Below are positions 35,501-43,709 of a DNA stretch of 64,000 nucleotides, in pieces. The DNA comes from Oscillospiraceae bacterium (GTDB lineage Bacteria > Bacillota > Clostridia > Oscillospirales > Oscillospiraceae). Each line of letters begins with the position of its first letter. Position 1 is the first letter of the stretch. The position numbers and the translations under genes were made by a program. The stretch is from contig CAJTEA010000009.1 in the NCBI GenBank assembly GCA_910575265.1, positions 101,011 to 165,010 of the forward strand. Direction: 5' to 3'. The notes under the pieces are model-generated. The model was not told the DNA's origin, did not search any database, and saw only the letters and a list, made by a program, of their open reading frames with translations.

Positions 35501-35764
35501 GTCCAGCAGGTTTTCCGTATCCGCGCCGATCTCGTAATCATCGCCGCTGTCCGTGTCGGGGAGCGCCCCCAGGGTGTAGCACTCGTCCGTATGCTCATGG
35601 CCGCAGGGCTGACCCTCGCTGGGGGCGATGTAGCCGCAGTCCTCCGTATGCGCCGGGTGGTGCTTACAGAGGGCGGGGTCCGATTCCGCCGCAAACGCCC
35701 AGGCAGGGCACAGGCTCAGGCACAGGGCCAGAGCGGTGATGATGCTTAAAATCCGTCTTTTCAT
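29510..35764 (-). CDS. giant S-layer-anchored surface protein with YDG repeats
   Basis: 2084 residues. A signal peptide (MKRRILSIITALALCLSLCPAWAFA) is followed by Cys/His-rich segments (CKHHPAHTEDCGY, CGHEHTDECYTL, CQHTHDSECGY), a beta-helix-like region with GGxITAAG repeats, another Cys-rich part near residues 840-930 (CNHTGEGVCEY, WQICTLCGGKK) and at least three YDG-type units (KDRTYDGTNSV, SKTYDGNTAAS, EDRAYDGTNAV). A glycine-rich linker and three C-terminal SLH domains (FSDLGSVGTWYHEAVDYVLRNG, YGDVAEGAWYTEAIRWATSQG, FTDADQASGFALEALRWAVENG) anchor it to cell-wall polymer. It is likely an adhesin or matrix protein. Its ATG overlaps the stop of the preceding gene by one base. Confidence 0.9.
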   Translation of the reverse strand: MKRRILSIITALALCLSLCPAWAFAAESDPALCKHHPAHTEDCGYIAPSEGQPCGHEHTDECYTLGALPDTDSGDDYEIGADTENLLDCQHTHDSECGYAQADPGQPCGYECRICPIEDLIAALPDKVTEDNADEVRAQLDEILALYRELTGDEQEQIDLSRVYELQGALDEANDPTPLSTGDVDLCSTNTVTLTEAECSGGCQGHKITQSYTQIVRAKILVESGTHNITFSGLNLSPAAVGIMPGGTMNLTLVGTNKIVGSDCGFYVPVGATLVITEQSTGSLDISLGSYATAAGIGGAYYDPNGNDGDFSCGMVVINGGTITAAGRDDSAGIGGASYAPNFGNGGNITITGGHVTATGSDGAPAIGGVKDADSDGSLTLSSADVLAENTTLGAKGTYTINGDPTEDMIVVPELVYTGEILDTSEIRIDDSKTGTATYFGQTFRVQASADGWVLQDLGEVKEGGEYTAVFKKGNKEISKTFTVAQSGTQFVGDGTVKTYKDGTECSDFTADDTITVKATPTATGEAPANSAMFAASFTGPGAGQMAVFVGDTQVSAPADKGADGTYTMTVSAADVLAAAGGPGTGITLTAKFVGNNNMADAAGTVNINISAVAKVEKYGSTTYVGNLEDAFKTENDGATITLLANVTRTEYLLISIDCILDLGGHTITCTGGKAVSTFGQANVTIQGAGEVVSASGTALDVGGNVTLKGGTFTGGGSQYAGVNVNDESGSLSVTENVTIQNTGGGYGLAVSNAQSVQLSGGKYSGTAGAIVIVSQSSSLTLGGLLAHSGDTRYAYFDESGTTPFTGVLGNKSLTGTVTVKKCNHTGEGVCEYTPNEGAETHAMTCLACGYAGAAESCAYSDDYGHDETNHWQICTLCGGKKTEAHGWVHQCTSATGIIRRSCDKCEMETVVGTVSITPDFSVTYGKTGSATLVCTAELADGYSLEPADSADNCWVLMALSDGKSWNLGRELEVKLPADLPAGEYWYDAYPRLSCQGNNTIVKRFNVIGKVTVTPAPLTVTGAAAKDRTYDGTNSVQITGVTLDGVLNSDNVSVDLTGLTGTLSGSDAETYTSVTLPRLTLTGGAASNYTLPQSMGAVPASVTISKATLTATGATVASKTYDGNTAASVSSVTFTGLVPGEALALGTDYTATGTFADANAGTGKSVSIAVTLKDSAKANNYNLTNGSVNATGTIAKASQTAPSITGLPTGTITYGDSFTLHTEGGVSWSASGAATVDSSGKVTVTGTGKVTITATKPGDNNHYSAEDQITFTAVPKVLTVTGLTAEDRAYDGTNAVEITDVTLSGVVTGDTVSVNLANLTGTLNGSDVGTYTAVTLPRLTLTGGAASNYTLTQPAGAVPASVTIEKALALTPKTGDLAVANKQEHTYTYGLGALRPDVPEGMSLGSGAVTYELGPVNLGSYYDSGAMIDGQTLTLPIKAVESDSETKIGTITVTIHTQNFEDMTATIDVRSVNKIIPTGGPNLSGNTLTYGQALSAITLRGNMKDGETPVPGKFEWSNPDNRPAVQENYAAAWIFKPDDNKTYAIVTGTALIQVLPAPITGAVIVLDHPAFKYDGQPHRPGITSVTLNGTPLTADVDYTAAIPEGTEAGTYTVTLTGKGNYTGTATAVFIINPVEQKPLDQKDDDGHELRLEVETGLSTVPEALKTNEQFNTPGKIETALRTRVAEVMSNVGEQIAVFDVTLQYKDASGVWLNVDPNHFPAEGVTAVLPYPAGTGATGYTFTVQHLISSGAQAGTMETLPYELTVDGLRCKFSSLSPVAIGYQAATKPNPQPNPGGNSGGGSGGGGWSSSTYAVTVEKSEHGKVTSNRTNASNGSTVTLTVTPDSGYVLDALTVTDSRGNEIKLTAQGGNKYTFTMPSRAVTVKASFVPLPDDTQKPCDGGADCPSRGFSDLGSVGTWYHEAVDYVLRNGLMNGYSNGTFGPNNNLTRAQFAQILFNQEGRPVVNYLLQYGDVAEGAWYTEAIRWATSQGIVGGYGNGMFGPNDNITREQLAVMLWRYAGSPAATDKELHFTDADQASGFALEALRWAVENGILNGYGDGRLGPQGLATRAQVAQMLMNFLKDE
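31712..31762 (-). repeat. 51-bp exact repeat within YDG units, copy 1
   Basis: Identical over 51 bases to 32492-32542, 780 bases away and in the same frame. Both code for the TLPRLTLTGGAASNYTL part of a YDG-type unit. Recent duplication or gene conversion keeps the copies alike. Confidence 0.8.
32492..32542 (-). repeat. 51-bp exact repeat within YDG units, copy 2
   Basis: Matches 31712-31762 exactly. Recombination between the copies would delete 780 bases (260 codons) in frame. Confidence 0.8.
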
Positions 35765-36531
35765 TATTCGCTACCTCGCTTATTGTACTGATATATGCGG
35801 TTCAAACCGATGCCCAGCGTTCCCGTGTTGGCCTCGCCCAACAGGAAAAAACAGTCTACATTCAGATGGTAGGCTTGCAGGGAAAAATCCAGGTTGCAGC
35901 TCCAGACCATTCCAACCTTCGGCCAGACCCGCCGGATATGCTCGGCGGCTTTGAGGCTGTCCACACCCGCCATGGCGATCACCACGGCCTCCGGCGGCGC
36001 ACACGGCCCGCGCAGCTCCCGCAGCTCCCGCAGATAGCCCTTTACATCCTCCGGGACGTTCAACGGAGGGAGCGCCACATTCCACACCGAATAGATTTTC
36101 TTCATCCAGCCGGTCAGTTCTCCGCGCCGCTCCGGGGTGTCCGTTAAAATGAGGATTTCATGCCTGGGCGGTCCCACGGCGATTGCTTGTTCAAGGGCCG
36201 CTTTCCTCTTTGCGGGTACTTCGTCCAACTGGAGGTTGATCTTATACCAAATGGCCTCGTCCGGGGGATCGTTCACCAGCCATAGCGGGCAGGTTTTATG
36301 TTCTCCCACTTGGCAGGTCATACTGTGCAGGCCGTGACCGTAGGGAGCCTCCACGATCATCAAGTCACAGCCGGTTTTGCCGTTGAACATTCCCATCAGG
36401 AGATTGAAGTTATCATCATCCCGTATGATCTCCACGTCCCCGCGCCGGAGCAGGGTGCGCTCCGTCTTGGGCAGGGGGCCGCAAAGGGCCACGCGGAGCT
36501 TTTGCTCCTGATTTAAGTTTTGATGTTCCAT
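35764..36531 (-). CDS. unknown cytosolic protein of the surface-protein locus
   Basis: 255 residues from ATG 36531 (MEHQNLNQEQKLRVALCGPLPKTERTLLRRGDVEII); an earlier GTG/ATG frame start is less well spaced. No family recognised. It starts with a strand-like LRVALCG motif, as does the frameshifted gene upstream (LQIAICGDMP), and its C-terminal half has receiver-like or Rossmann-like features (EAVVIAMAGVDSLKAAEHIRRVWPKVGMVWSCNLDFS). No membrane segment or signal peptide. The stop overlaps the surface-protein ATG (TAATG), so translation is coupled. A regulatory or sensing role is a guess. Confidence 0.6.
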   Translation of the reverse strand: MEHQNLNQEQKLRVALCGPLPKTERTLLRRGDVEIIRDDDNFNLLMGMFNGKTGCDLMIVEAPYGHGLHSMTCQVGEHKTCPLWLVNDPPDEAIWYKINLQLDEVPAKRKAALEQAIAVGPPRHEILILTDTPERRGELTGWMKKIYSVWNVALPPLNVPEDVKGYLRELRELRGPCAPPEAVVIAMAGVDSLKAAEHIRRVWPKVGMVWSCNLDFSLQAYHLNVDCFFLLGEANTGTLGIGLNRIYQYNKRGSE

Positions 36532-36592
36532 TGGCAACTCACCCCGTTCACGCACCGGCTGTCTCCTGCTGGAAGGACTTTAATACACACCG

Positions 36593-37316
36593 TCATCCCA
36601 CGTCCTCCCGCGCTAAAAAACCGCTGAACGCCTCAATAAATACGGCTATGGACAATCCGGCAAGAGTGACCTCTGGCTCCAAGCTCTCCTCGGAAAACCG
36701 CTGCCGCATTTTCTCAACCACTGGCGGTTCTTCATCATCCCAATTGCGCCACAGCTCCGAGAAGTAACGATTTATTTCCGGCATCACTTCCCGGATCATC
36801 CGCGCCCGCAGATCGTCCAGGCGCAGCTCCCCATCGCGCAATGTCCGCAGAAGCCACGCCTCTACCGGGTTCCCGGCAAACCGCTCCATGTCCCCCAGGC
36901 GCAGGCCGGGGAGGCCGTCCTGGTCGATCATCTCGGCCTCCGGGTCGAGCGCGAGGGTATCCTCCCGCTCCACTCTGCGTTTGGTCCTCTCCCACTGCCG
37001 CCGCTGGCGCTTCTCATGGAGCAGTCTGTCGATCTGCTCTGTCACCGGCGCCATATCGGCCTCGCTGATGGTGTCCGTCACCAAAAGCACCGGGCAGTCA
37101 TCTCTGGCCGCTCGGAAATAGAGCGGGTACAACCCCGCGCCTCCAGCAGACTCCACCAGCGCGAGGTCAATGGGTTCGGCCTGATCGTCCAGCAGCCGGT
37201 CCCGCAGCACCCAACTGTCCTGGAACAGGCAGTACCTAATCCTCCCGGCAGGCCAGCCGCCCCGTCATATCGGGCATATCGCCGCAGATGGCGATTTGTA
37301 AGGTATCCGATACCAT
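36593..37316 (-). pseudogene. frameshifted gene of unknown function
   Basis: An ATG at 37316 with a perfect GAGGAGG site seven bases upstream starts MVSDTLQIAICGDMPDMTGRLAC but meets TAG at 37236-37238. Moving one base near 37246-37254 (a CC/GGCC-rich spot) opens a frame continuing GRIRYCLFQDSWVLRDRLLDDQ for about 220 residues to 36593. That frame has no start of its own with a ribosome site. So one gene carries a one-base insertion, or the sequence has an error. The protein shares the N-terminal ICG pattern with the next gene; function unknown. Confidence 0.65.
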
Positions 37317-37332
37317 AAAGCGTCCTCCTCGT

Positions 37333-39681
37333 TCAGATTAGATGCAGTTTCAGGGCGGCGTCCTTCACCGCGCCCCTATTTTTCACGTCCAGCTTCCGCA
37401 AAACGGCGCTGACGTAGGTTTTCACGGTGGGCAGCTTGATACCCAGAATCTCCCCGATCTCCGCGTTGCTCTTGTGGTGGCACAAAAGCCGCAGCACGTT
37501 CATCTCCGCTGGGGAAAGGGGTTCCGGCAGGTCCCCCCGGAAGCGCAGAAAGTCCGGGTACTGTGCCGCCTGCTTCCGGGCGGCGGCGGTGAGACGGTCC
37601 AGGAAAGCCGGGTCAGCCGTCCAGCCGCCCTTTTCCAGCAGGGGCAGGATGGCCGCGCCGTATTGGGACACGGGCCGGATGAACTGATAGTCCCGGCAGG
37701 TATCCAGCGCGGCCCGCAGGGACGCCTGCCAACCGCCGTCTCCTGAGCGGAACTGGCAGAGGGCGGTGAGCAGGTCCAGGTAGATGCCGTCCATCACCCG
37801 GTGGGCGGCTTTGAAGTAGGGCCGCAGGGGAGCCATAACCAACAGCGCCTCCTGATACTTGCCGTAGACGATCTCCACCATGGCGCGGGTCAGGTACTGG
37901 TAGCGCAGCATTACCCGCAGCTTCAGCAGGTCTCTGGGGGCCTTTTCCCGATACCATGTGTCAACCGCCTCGTCGTTTCCCTGATACATGGCGATCCGGC
38001 ACATCAGCGCGTCCAGGTTGGGCAGGAAACGTTGGCAGTCAGGCCGCTGAAACCGCTCCCGCAGGGCCTCCAGATGCTCTATGGCCCGGTCCGCCTCCCC
38101 CTGGTCGATCCGCAGCCGCACCAGCAGGCCGATCAGGGCAAATTCAATGTCCGGGGTCCCTTTCTTCTGAATTTTTTCCAGACGGCCCAGCAGGTCCAGC
38201 ATCCGCCCGGATATTTCCTCGCCCTTTTCAAATTTACTCTCCGCGATGGCGCACTCCGGGAGCGCCACGCCGTCCCGTTTCAGCAGGAAACTCACCGGGA
38301 TACGGTACTTGCGGTAGAGATCGTCATCCTCTCTGCTCCACGCACAGAAGTCCTTGCCGCCGTTCATAATGCTGGGCAGACGGCTGGTGACAGAAAACTC
38401 CGGCATGACGATCTCCTTGCTGGACAGCAGGCTTACAACATTGGTGAGCTTGGACAGAATGTCGCCCACACTCCGCTGGGGCAGAGCGATGTCCAGATAG
38501 GCCAGCCAGCCCCGAACAGATTTGTAGTCCGCGTCAGACCGTTTCAGCCGTCCGGCGCAGCGTTCCAGTTCCAGATACCACGCCTCGGAAGCGTCATAAT
38601 CCATGCAGATGGAAGAAAGCATACTCATCCCCGCCATCAGCGCAGGAGAGGACAATACCTGCTCCCTGGGCAGGGCGCGGTAGTAGTCCTCCATCTCGTC
38701 ATAGTGGGCGAGGCCGGGATGAACTTCACTGTTCTTAATCAGCAGTTCGGACACCTTCTGATACTCCCCGCAGCGGGTGTAGCAGTCCAGGGCATTTTTA
38801 TAGTTGTCGTGCAGTTCATAATAGAGGGCGGCTCGGCCATAGAGCCAGTTTTGTTCCTCGGCGCTATATTCCCGTTCCTGCTGCCAAAGGAGGAATTGCC
38901 GGAACACAGGCCAGAAGTGGCAGCGGTGGAGATCGTCATAGCGGAACATGGACGTGTCCTGCTGCAATTCACCCAGCAGCTCCCCGGCGCGGCTGTTTCC
39001 GGAGAGAATCCGGGCGAACTCCACGTCAAAGGGTTCAAAGGGGGCTAAGTCCAGAAGCAGGCGGCGGGTCATTGGCTTAAAGCGGCGGTACACCGCTGTT
39101 TGAAAATGGGTGAACAGCTCCCGCCGCACATCCGCATCCACGGTTTCATCATAGGGCCTGCCGCCCTGCATCTGGTGGCAGAGGATGCCAAGGGCCAGCG
39201 GATAACCCTTGCAGCTTTTTTGGATTGCGGACATCTCTGCCGGTGTGGGGGAGATGCCGGAGAGCGACAGCAGTTTGTCCGCTGTTTCCTGGTCCAACAT
39301 CAAGTTTTGGGTTTCAAAGACCTGCATCCGGCGCTCATAGCGGAAGGACGCCAGCCAGCCGGGGACAGCTCCACGGCTCAAAAGAACGAAATGTGTTTCG
39401 AGGCGCTCCAGGATCAGCGCGCGAAGGGCTTGCTGTGCGTCCGGGCTTTTTAGGGCCTGCAAATTGTCCAGAAGCACCGCGTCGCAGGTGAAGTTATGCG
39501 CCGGTTCCAGCGGTTCGGACAGGGCATCCCACCGGCAAACAGTGTACGGCTCCAGAAGGGCCGAAGCTGCGGCGCTTTTACCGCAGCCGCAGGGGGCGCT
39601 GAAGAAAATTACCTGCCGCTGTGCCCATGCCGTCTTGAATTTTTCTTGTAGTTCAGTCGTTAATACAATGTTCTGATCCAT
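37333..39681 (-). CDS. LuxR/MalT-type transcriptional regulator
   Basis: 782 residues with MalT-like order. An N-terminal ATPase has P-loop APCGCGKS (29-36) and a Walker B-like DAVLLDNLQAL; winged-helix and TPR-like helical repeats fill the middle (ALDCYTRCGEYQKVSELL, EAWYLELERCAGRL). The C-terminal LuxR HTH is LSPAEMNVLRLLCHHKSNAEIGEILGIKLPTVKTYVSAVLRKLDVKNR. Such regulators bind a small ligand and ATP, oligomerise and activate transcription. It heads the reverse-strand set leading to the giant surface protein, which is the likely target. Confidence 0.88.
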   Translation of the reverse strand: MDQNIVLTTELQEKFKTAWAQRQVIFFSAPCGCGKSAAASALLEPYTVCRWDALSEPLEPAHNFTCDAVLLDNLQALKSPDAQQALRALILERLETHFVLLSRGAVPGWLASFRYERRMQVFETQNLMLDQETADKLLSLSGISPTPAEMSAIQKSCKGYPLALGILCHQMQGGRPYDETVDADVRRELFTHFQTAVYRRFKPMTRRLLLDLAPFEPFDVEFARILSGNSRAGELLGELQQDTSMFRYDDLHRCHFWPVFRQFLLWQQEREYSAEEQNWLYGRAALYYELHDNYKNALDCYTRCGEYQKVSELLIKNSEVHPGLAHYDEMEDYYRALPREQVLSSPALMAGMSMLSSICMDYDASEAWYLELERCAGRLKRSDADYKSVRGWLAYLDIALPQRSVGDILSKLTNVVSLLSSKEIVMPEFSVTSRLPSIMNGGKDFCAWSREDDDLYRKYRIPVSFLLKRDGVALPECAIAESKFEKGEEISGRMLDLLGRLEKIQKKGTPDIEFALIGLLVRLRIDQGEADRAIEHLEALRERFQRPDCQRFLPNLDALMCRIAMYQGNDEAVDTWYREKAPRDLLKLRVMLRYQYLTRAMVEIVYGKYQEALLVMAPLRPYFKAAHRVMDGIYLDLLTALCQFRSGDGGWQASLRAALDTCRDYQFIRPVSQYGAAILPLLEKGGWTADPAFLDRLTAAARKQAAQYPDFLRFRGDLPEPLSPAEMNVLRLLCHHKSNAEIGEILGIKLPTVKTYVSAVLRKLDVKNRGAVKDAALKLHLI

Positions 39682-39731
39682 ACCTCGCCTCCCTGTGAAA
39701 ATTTCCCCATGTGTGCTTCAAAAAATAGAAA

Positions 39732-39765
39732 ATCTCCGGTGTCACAGTTGCGTGATGCCGGGGAT
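39732..39765. terminator. bidirectional terminator after the AraC gene
   Basis: Stem arms ATCTCCGGTGTCAC and GTGATGCCGGGGAT (with G-U pairs) around six bases. A T6 run follows on the plus strand, and TTTTCTATTTTTT on the reverse strand. It separates the AraC gene from the LuxR-type gene. Confidence 0.75.
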
Positions 39766-39800
39766 TTTTTATGTCTTAACCCCCAACTCTTTTGGTTTCT

Positions 39801-40616
39801 TCAAGGATTGCTGTCATCCCACTCATAGCCGATGACAGCCGGGTCGTAGTGGTCCATGGCGTACCGCACGGACAGGATGGCCTGGGAGTAGTCCTCCTCC
39901 TTGAAGGGCTCACCCTGGAAGGCCAGGTACTCCGCGGCTGGCAGGGTGATGACATCAAACCCCTCCGGGATGTCACCGGCGTAGTCCGGAGCCACCTCTA
40001 CGCCCTGCACATAGGTGGAGGTGTCCGGCTTCCTGTACCCATCCGGCAGCCAGAGGCAGACCGGCTCGCCGCACAGGGAGTCCATGCTGGCTAGGATACC
40101 CCAGACCTCGCAGCTGACCTCCGCGCAGTAGGCAAAGTAGTCCTCTGCACGGACGCCGCGCTTGAGGATGACCTTGCGCTCCGGCTTGCGGATCACCTGG
40201 ACAAAGACACTCTGTAGATTTTCCATATCCACGGTATCCTTTCTCAGCTCCCTGAATTTCACGCCATAGGGGATGAACAGCCGGATGGGGACAGGGTCCT
40301 TCGCGTAGTCCCCGGGATTGCGGCCAAATTCCCTGTGAAAGGCGCAGGTAAACCCGTCCACGCTCTGAAAACCGCAGTCATAGGCCGCATCGGTGACAAA
40401 GCACTGCTCACGCTTCAGACGCATGGCGGAACGGGACAGGCGCATCCGACGGATATATTCCGCTGGCGTGAGTCCCACACGGTCCTTAAAAAGGCGGTAA
40501 GAGTGCCAGGGAGAAAAGAGTGACACCTTGGAGAGAGTCGTCAGCGTGATCTCCTGATCCAAATGGGACTCAATGTAATCCTGCATCCGCTGAACCGCCT
40601 CAGTCTGCTGGTCCAA
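39801..40616 (-). CDS. AraC-family regulator with GyrI-like domain
   Basis: 271 residues. The N-terminal double HTH of AraC type runs from residue 8 to about 105 (MQDYIESHLDQEITLTTLSKVSLFSPWHSYRLFKDRVGLTPAEYIRRMRL...VTDAAYDCGFQSVDGFTCAFHREFGRNPGDY), and a GyrI/effector-binding domain fills the rest. This order is typical of regulators that sense hydrophobic drugs or dyes. Translation starts at a TTG at 40616 with GGAGG nine bases upstream; no ATG fits. It is a single gene with its own terminator. The target is unknown. Confidence 0.88.
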   Translation of the reverse strand: MDQQTEAVQRMQDYIESHLDQEITLTTLSKVSLFSPWHSYRLFKDRVGLTPAEYIRRMRLSRSAMRLKREQCFVTDAAYDCGFQSVDGFTCAFHREFGRNPGDYAKDPVPIRLFIPYGVKFRELRKDTVDMENLQSVFVQVIRKPERKVILKRGVRAEDYFAYCAEVSCEVWGILASMDSLCGEPVCLWLPDGYRKPDTSTYVQGVEVAPDYAGDIPEGFDVITLPAAEYLAFQGEPFKEEDYSQAILSVRYAMDHYDPAVIGYEWDDSNP

Positions 40617-40639
40617 AGTCCATCACCTCCATCTGTGTT

Positions 40640-41040
40640 TCCCATATTACTATGCCCAGCGCTGGCCTGCTCGACTTTTTTTGCTATCCGGAACGACACA
40701 CTGGGCTGGCCCATCATACGGATGTGGTTTCTGGCCTTGGAAATCCACGCGGTCACATGGTTGGCTGGGGCGCCAAGCAGTTCGCCAATCTCCTTACTGG
40801 AGTATCCGTACTCGTCTACCACAACCGGAACCGGAAAGATGCCGGTATCGGTACGCAGCTCAAACTCCACCCCGGCCCAGCGCGTCCCTACCGCAAAACC
40901 AGTTGGTCAGGCTGCTGTTTGATTTTCGGCTCAGTGCCGTCGGTATCCGCATAGGCGGCAGGGGTTAAAACGGCGGTCAGCACCATGACGGTTATGAGCA
41001 TGGGAAACAGCCGGTTTTTTCGCTTTTGTGATCTATTCAT
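40640..41040 (-). pseudogene. chimeric remnant: secreted protein joined to sigma-factor tail
   Basis: ATG at 41040 starts a signal-peptide protein (MNRSQKRKNRLFPMLITVMV, then LTAVLTPAAYADTDGTEP) that stops at 40888. One frame over it continues as WAGVEFELRTDTGIFPVPVVVDE, and at about 40,810 switches to YGYSSKEIGELLGAPANHVT, which looks like sigma-70 region 4. So a frameshifted exported protein was joined to the tail of a sigma-factor gene by deletion. Both families are typical of clostridial conjugative elements. The remnant runs into the AraC leader. Confidence 0.55.
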
Positions 41041-41162
41041 CGGTTTATCGTTCCTTTGCGACGGACAGCAAACGGGCGGAACCGTTTTACCGGCTCCGCC
41101 CGTTCAAAGATAGCATGGATCATATCAATTTGCTCGAATTTATACTGTTTCACTATCGGCAT
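41037..41162 (-). CDS. 41-residue protein of unknown function
   Basis: ATG at 41162 to TGA at 41037 encodes MPIVKQYKFEQIDMIHAIFE followed by a basic C-terminal half (RAEPVKRFRPFAVRRKG). Its stop overlaps the ATG of the secreted-protein remnant by ATGA, the arrangement expected of a real element gene. The ribosome site is weak (GGCGGG) and it may be the tail of a longer, decayed gene. Not recognised. Confidence 0.35.
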   Translation of the reverse strand: MPIVKQYKFEQIDMIHAIFERAEPVKRFRPFAVRRKGTINR

Positions 41163-41490
41163 AACCCGCCAGCCCTGGCTATACCATGGCTCCTTTTCAT
41201 CCCGGCGATACCGCTCTGGCATCCGGCCGAGGGCGCGAATGTTTTCCTCCGGTCTGGCAAGCCGCGCGTGGGCTCCCTGCCGGCATGATGCCTCCGGAAC
41301 AGCTCCACGGCCGTTTCCCGGATGTCCAATGTGTTCGCTGTGGGACGGTTCAGCTTGGCCTGCCGGTCGTAGGACAGCAGGCGGTTGTCCCGGATACCCA
41401 GAGCCACGGTGGAGCAAAGGCAGTTCCGCTCCCGGAGTCTGGCTCCCACGCTCTCGCACAGGGCCATGAGGCTGGTACTTCTTTTGCCAT
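41163..41490 (-). pseudogene. fragment of a Y-family DNA polymerase
   Basis: The frame read from about 41,490 down gives KRSTSLMALCESVGARLRER, then CSTVALGIRDNRLLSYDRQAKLNRPTANTL and DIRETAVELFRRHH, matching the little-finger domain of UmuC/DinB-type polymerases that mobile elements often carry. The catalytic domains are missing on the 5' side and the 3' end drifts out of frame. It is the last recognisable mobile-element sequence before lysS. Confidence 0.6.
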
Positions 41491-41623
41491 ACCAAATCCT
41501 TTTCGTTTGTCGTAAAACTGTCGTAAAATTCAAATGTGCATCTCAGACTTCGTAATAATTTTTTGAATTTACACTATGCTTTTCAGCGATATGGTCCGTT
41601 TTTCTAATTTCTAATGCCGATTT

Positions 41624-43129
41624 TTAGTCCAGCGGCTTCATCGTGGGGAAGAGAATCACTTCCCGGATGGAATCGGCGCCGGTCAGGAGCATGACACAGC
41701 GGTCGATGCCGATGCCCAGGCCGCCCGTGGGGGGCATGCCGTACTCCAGAGCGGTGAGGAAATCCTCATCCATCATGCCGGCCTCATCGTCCCCCTTGTC
41801 CCGCAGCTCCACCTGCTTCTGGAAGCGCTGGCGCTGGTCAATGGGGTCGTTGAGCTCAGAGAAGGCGTTACCCATCTCGCTGTGGCAGATGAACAGCTCA
41901 AAGCGCTCGGTGAGACGGGGGTCGGCGGGGGAGCGCTTGGCCAGGGGGGATACGTCCACTGGGTGCATAGTGATAAAGGTGGGCTGAATCAACTTCTCCT
42001 CCACCTTCTGGTCAAAGCACTCATACAGGGCGTTGCCCCAGGTCTTGTCCGCCGTCTCGGGCAGCTCCACGCCGATGGACTTGGCGGCGGCCACCGCCTC
42101 CTCGTCTGTGGTAATAGCCATGAAGTCGATGCCGCAGTACCGCTTCACCGCCTCATGCATAGGCATGCGGGGCCAGCCGGGGGTCAGGTCGATGTCCTCC
42201 CCCTGCCACTCCACCTGGTAGGTGCCCAGAATCTTCTGGGCGGCGGAGGACAGCAGGTCCTCAAACAGGTCCATCATGTCGTTGAAGTCGGCATAGGCCT
42301 GGTAGAGCTCGATGGTGGTGAACTCCGGGTTGTGCTTGGGGTCCATGCCCTCGTTTCGGAAGATACGGCCGATCTCATACACCCGGTCCATCCCGCCCAC
42401 GATCAGCCGCTTCAAGGGCAGCTCGGTGGCGATGCGCATATACATGTCGATATCCAGGGTGTTGTGGTGGGTGATGAAGGGCCGGGCGGTGGCGCCGCCG
42501 GAGATGGTGTTCAGCACCGGCGTCTCCACCTCCATAAAGCCCCGGCCGTCCATAAAGTCCCGGACATGCTTGATAAACCGGGAGCGGATGACGAAGTTGC
42601 GCTTCACCTCCGGGTTGACAATCAGATCCACATACCGCTGGCGATAGCGCAGCTCGGTGTTGGTCAGGCCGTGGAACTTCTCCGGCAGGGGCAGCAGCGA
42701 CTTGCTGAGCAGCGTGACGGTCACCACCCGGACGGACATCTCCCCCCGCTGGGTGCGGAACACCACGCCGTGGACGCCCACAATGTCGCCAATGTCGTAC
42801 TTTTTAAAGCGGCTGTACTCCGCCTCGTCCATCTCGTCCCTGCGGGCGTAGAGCTGGACCCGGCCGGACTTGTCCTGCAAGTCGCAGAAGGACACCTTTC
42901 CCATCCCCCGCTTGGACATAAGCCGGCCGGCGATGGCCACCTCCTTCCCCTCCAGAGCGTCGAAGTTATCCTTGATGTTGGCGGAATCGTTGTCCGCCGC
43001 GAACCGGGTAATCTGGAAGGGGTCGTTCCCGCTGTCCTGAAGCTCCTTGAGCTTATCCCGGCGAATCTGGAGCAGCTGGGACAGATTGGGCTGCTCGGCC
43101 ACCGGGTTCTGGTTGTTCTTATCGGCCAT
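41624..43129 (-). CDS. lysS: lysyl-tRNA synthetase, class II
   Basis: 501 residues from ATG 43129 (AAGGAG eight bases upstream). It has the OB-fold anticodon domain ([25 protein letters not shown]), class II motif 1 ([21 protein letters not shown]), motif 2 ([25 protein letters not shown]) and motif 3 ([19 protein letters not shown]). It charges tRNA-Lys with lysine using ATP. The gene follows greA by 13 bases, so they are co-transcribed from the promoter at 43710-43738. Chromosomal core gene; the mobile region ends about 90 bases past its 3' end. Confidence 0.97.
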   Translation of the reverse strand: MADKNNQNPVAEQPNLSQLLQIRRDKLKELQDSGNDPFQITRFAADNDSANIKDNFDALEGKEVAIAGRLMSKRGMGKVSFCDLQDKSGRVQLYARRDEMDEAEYSRFKKYDIGDIVGVHGVVFRTQRGEMSVRVVTVTLLSKSLLPLPEKFHGLTNTELRYRQRYVDLIVNPEVKRNFVIRSRFIKHVRDFMDGRGFMEVETPVLNTISGGATARPFITHHNTLDIDMYMRIATELPLKRLIVGGMDRVYEIGRIFRNEGMDPKHNPEFTTIELYQAYADFNDMMDLFEDLLSSAAQKILGTYQVEWQGEDIDLTPGWPRMPMHEAVKRYCGIDFMAITTDEEAVAAAKSIGVELPETADKTWGNALYECFDQKVEEKLIQPTFITMHPVDVSPLAKRSPADPRLTERFELFICHSEMGNAFSELNDPIDQRQRFQKQVELRDKGDDEAGMMDEDFLTALEYGMPPTGGLGIGIDRCVMLLTGADSIREVILFPTMKPLD

Positions 43130-43142
43130 CTTGACCACTCCT

Positions 43143-43616
43143 TTATCTCTCGACCTTCAGAATCTTGTACTTCACAGGGCCGGCGGGGGCGTCCACCGTG
43201 ACGTCCTCCCCCGCGTTCCGGCCCAACAGAGCCTTGCCGAAGGGGGAATCCTCGGAAATCGCGCCGTTCATAGGGTCGGCCTCCTGGGAGCCCACGATCT
43301 TATAGGTCTCCTCCTCATTAAACTCCTTGTCCAGCACGGTGACGGTGGAGCCCAGGCGGATATAGTCGCCCTCGGTCTCCTCCTCCTCGATGACCACGTA
43401 ATTGGCCAGAATCTCCTCCACCTGGGCGATGCGGGAGTAGAGCTTGCCCTGTTCGTTTTTTGCCTCGTCATACTCGCTGTTCTCCGACAGATCGCCGAAA
43501 GAGCGGGCCTCCTTGATGAGCTCGGCCACCTCTTTCTCCCGGACGGTTTTCAGGTAGGTCAGCTCATCCTGCAATTCCTTGAGCCGCTGGGGGCTCAGCT
43601 TATATTCCTTCGCCAT
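43143..43616 (-). CDS. greA: transcription elongation factor GreA
   Basis: 157 residues starting [70 protein letters not shown]. The N-terminal coiled coil has the acidic tip ([12 protein letters not shown]) that enters the RNA polymerase secondary channel and rescues backtracked complexes; the C-terminal globular domain follows ([29 protein letters not shown]...[10 protein letters not shown]). Length is normal. The start at 43616 is set by homology and GGAAAGGTG; a long leader lies upstream. Confidence 0.97.
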   Translation of the reverse strand: MAKEYKLSPQRLKELQDELTYLKTVREKEVAELIKEARSFGDLSENSEYDEAKNEQGKLYSRIAQVEEILANYVVIEEEETEGDYIRLGSTVTVLDKEFNEEETYKIVGSQEADPMNGAISEDSPFGKALLGRNAGEDVTVDAPAGPVKYKILKVER

Positions 43617-43652
43617 GACATTCGCACACCTTTCCATTGAACGATTATCAGC

Positions 43653-43677
43653 GTTCCCGCCCCGGAGGGGCGGGAAC
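43653..43677 (-). promoter_or_regulatory. hairpin in the greA leader
   Basis: Perfect 11-bp GC-rich stem (GTTCCCGCCCC with GGGGCGGGAAC, 3-base loop) lying about 25-50 bases past the predicted start of transcription and before the greA ribosome site. There is no U-run after it. It could be an attenuator or pausing structure; E. coli greA has a terminating leader, so a parallel is conceivable. Confidence 0.5.
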
Positions 43678-43709
43678 AGCAAATTGGGCATAATCATACA
43701 TTCTGTGCT

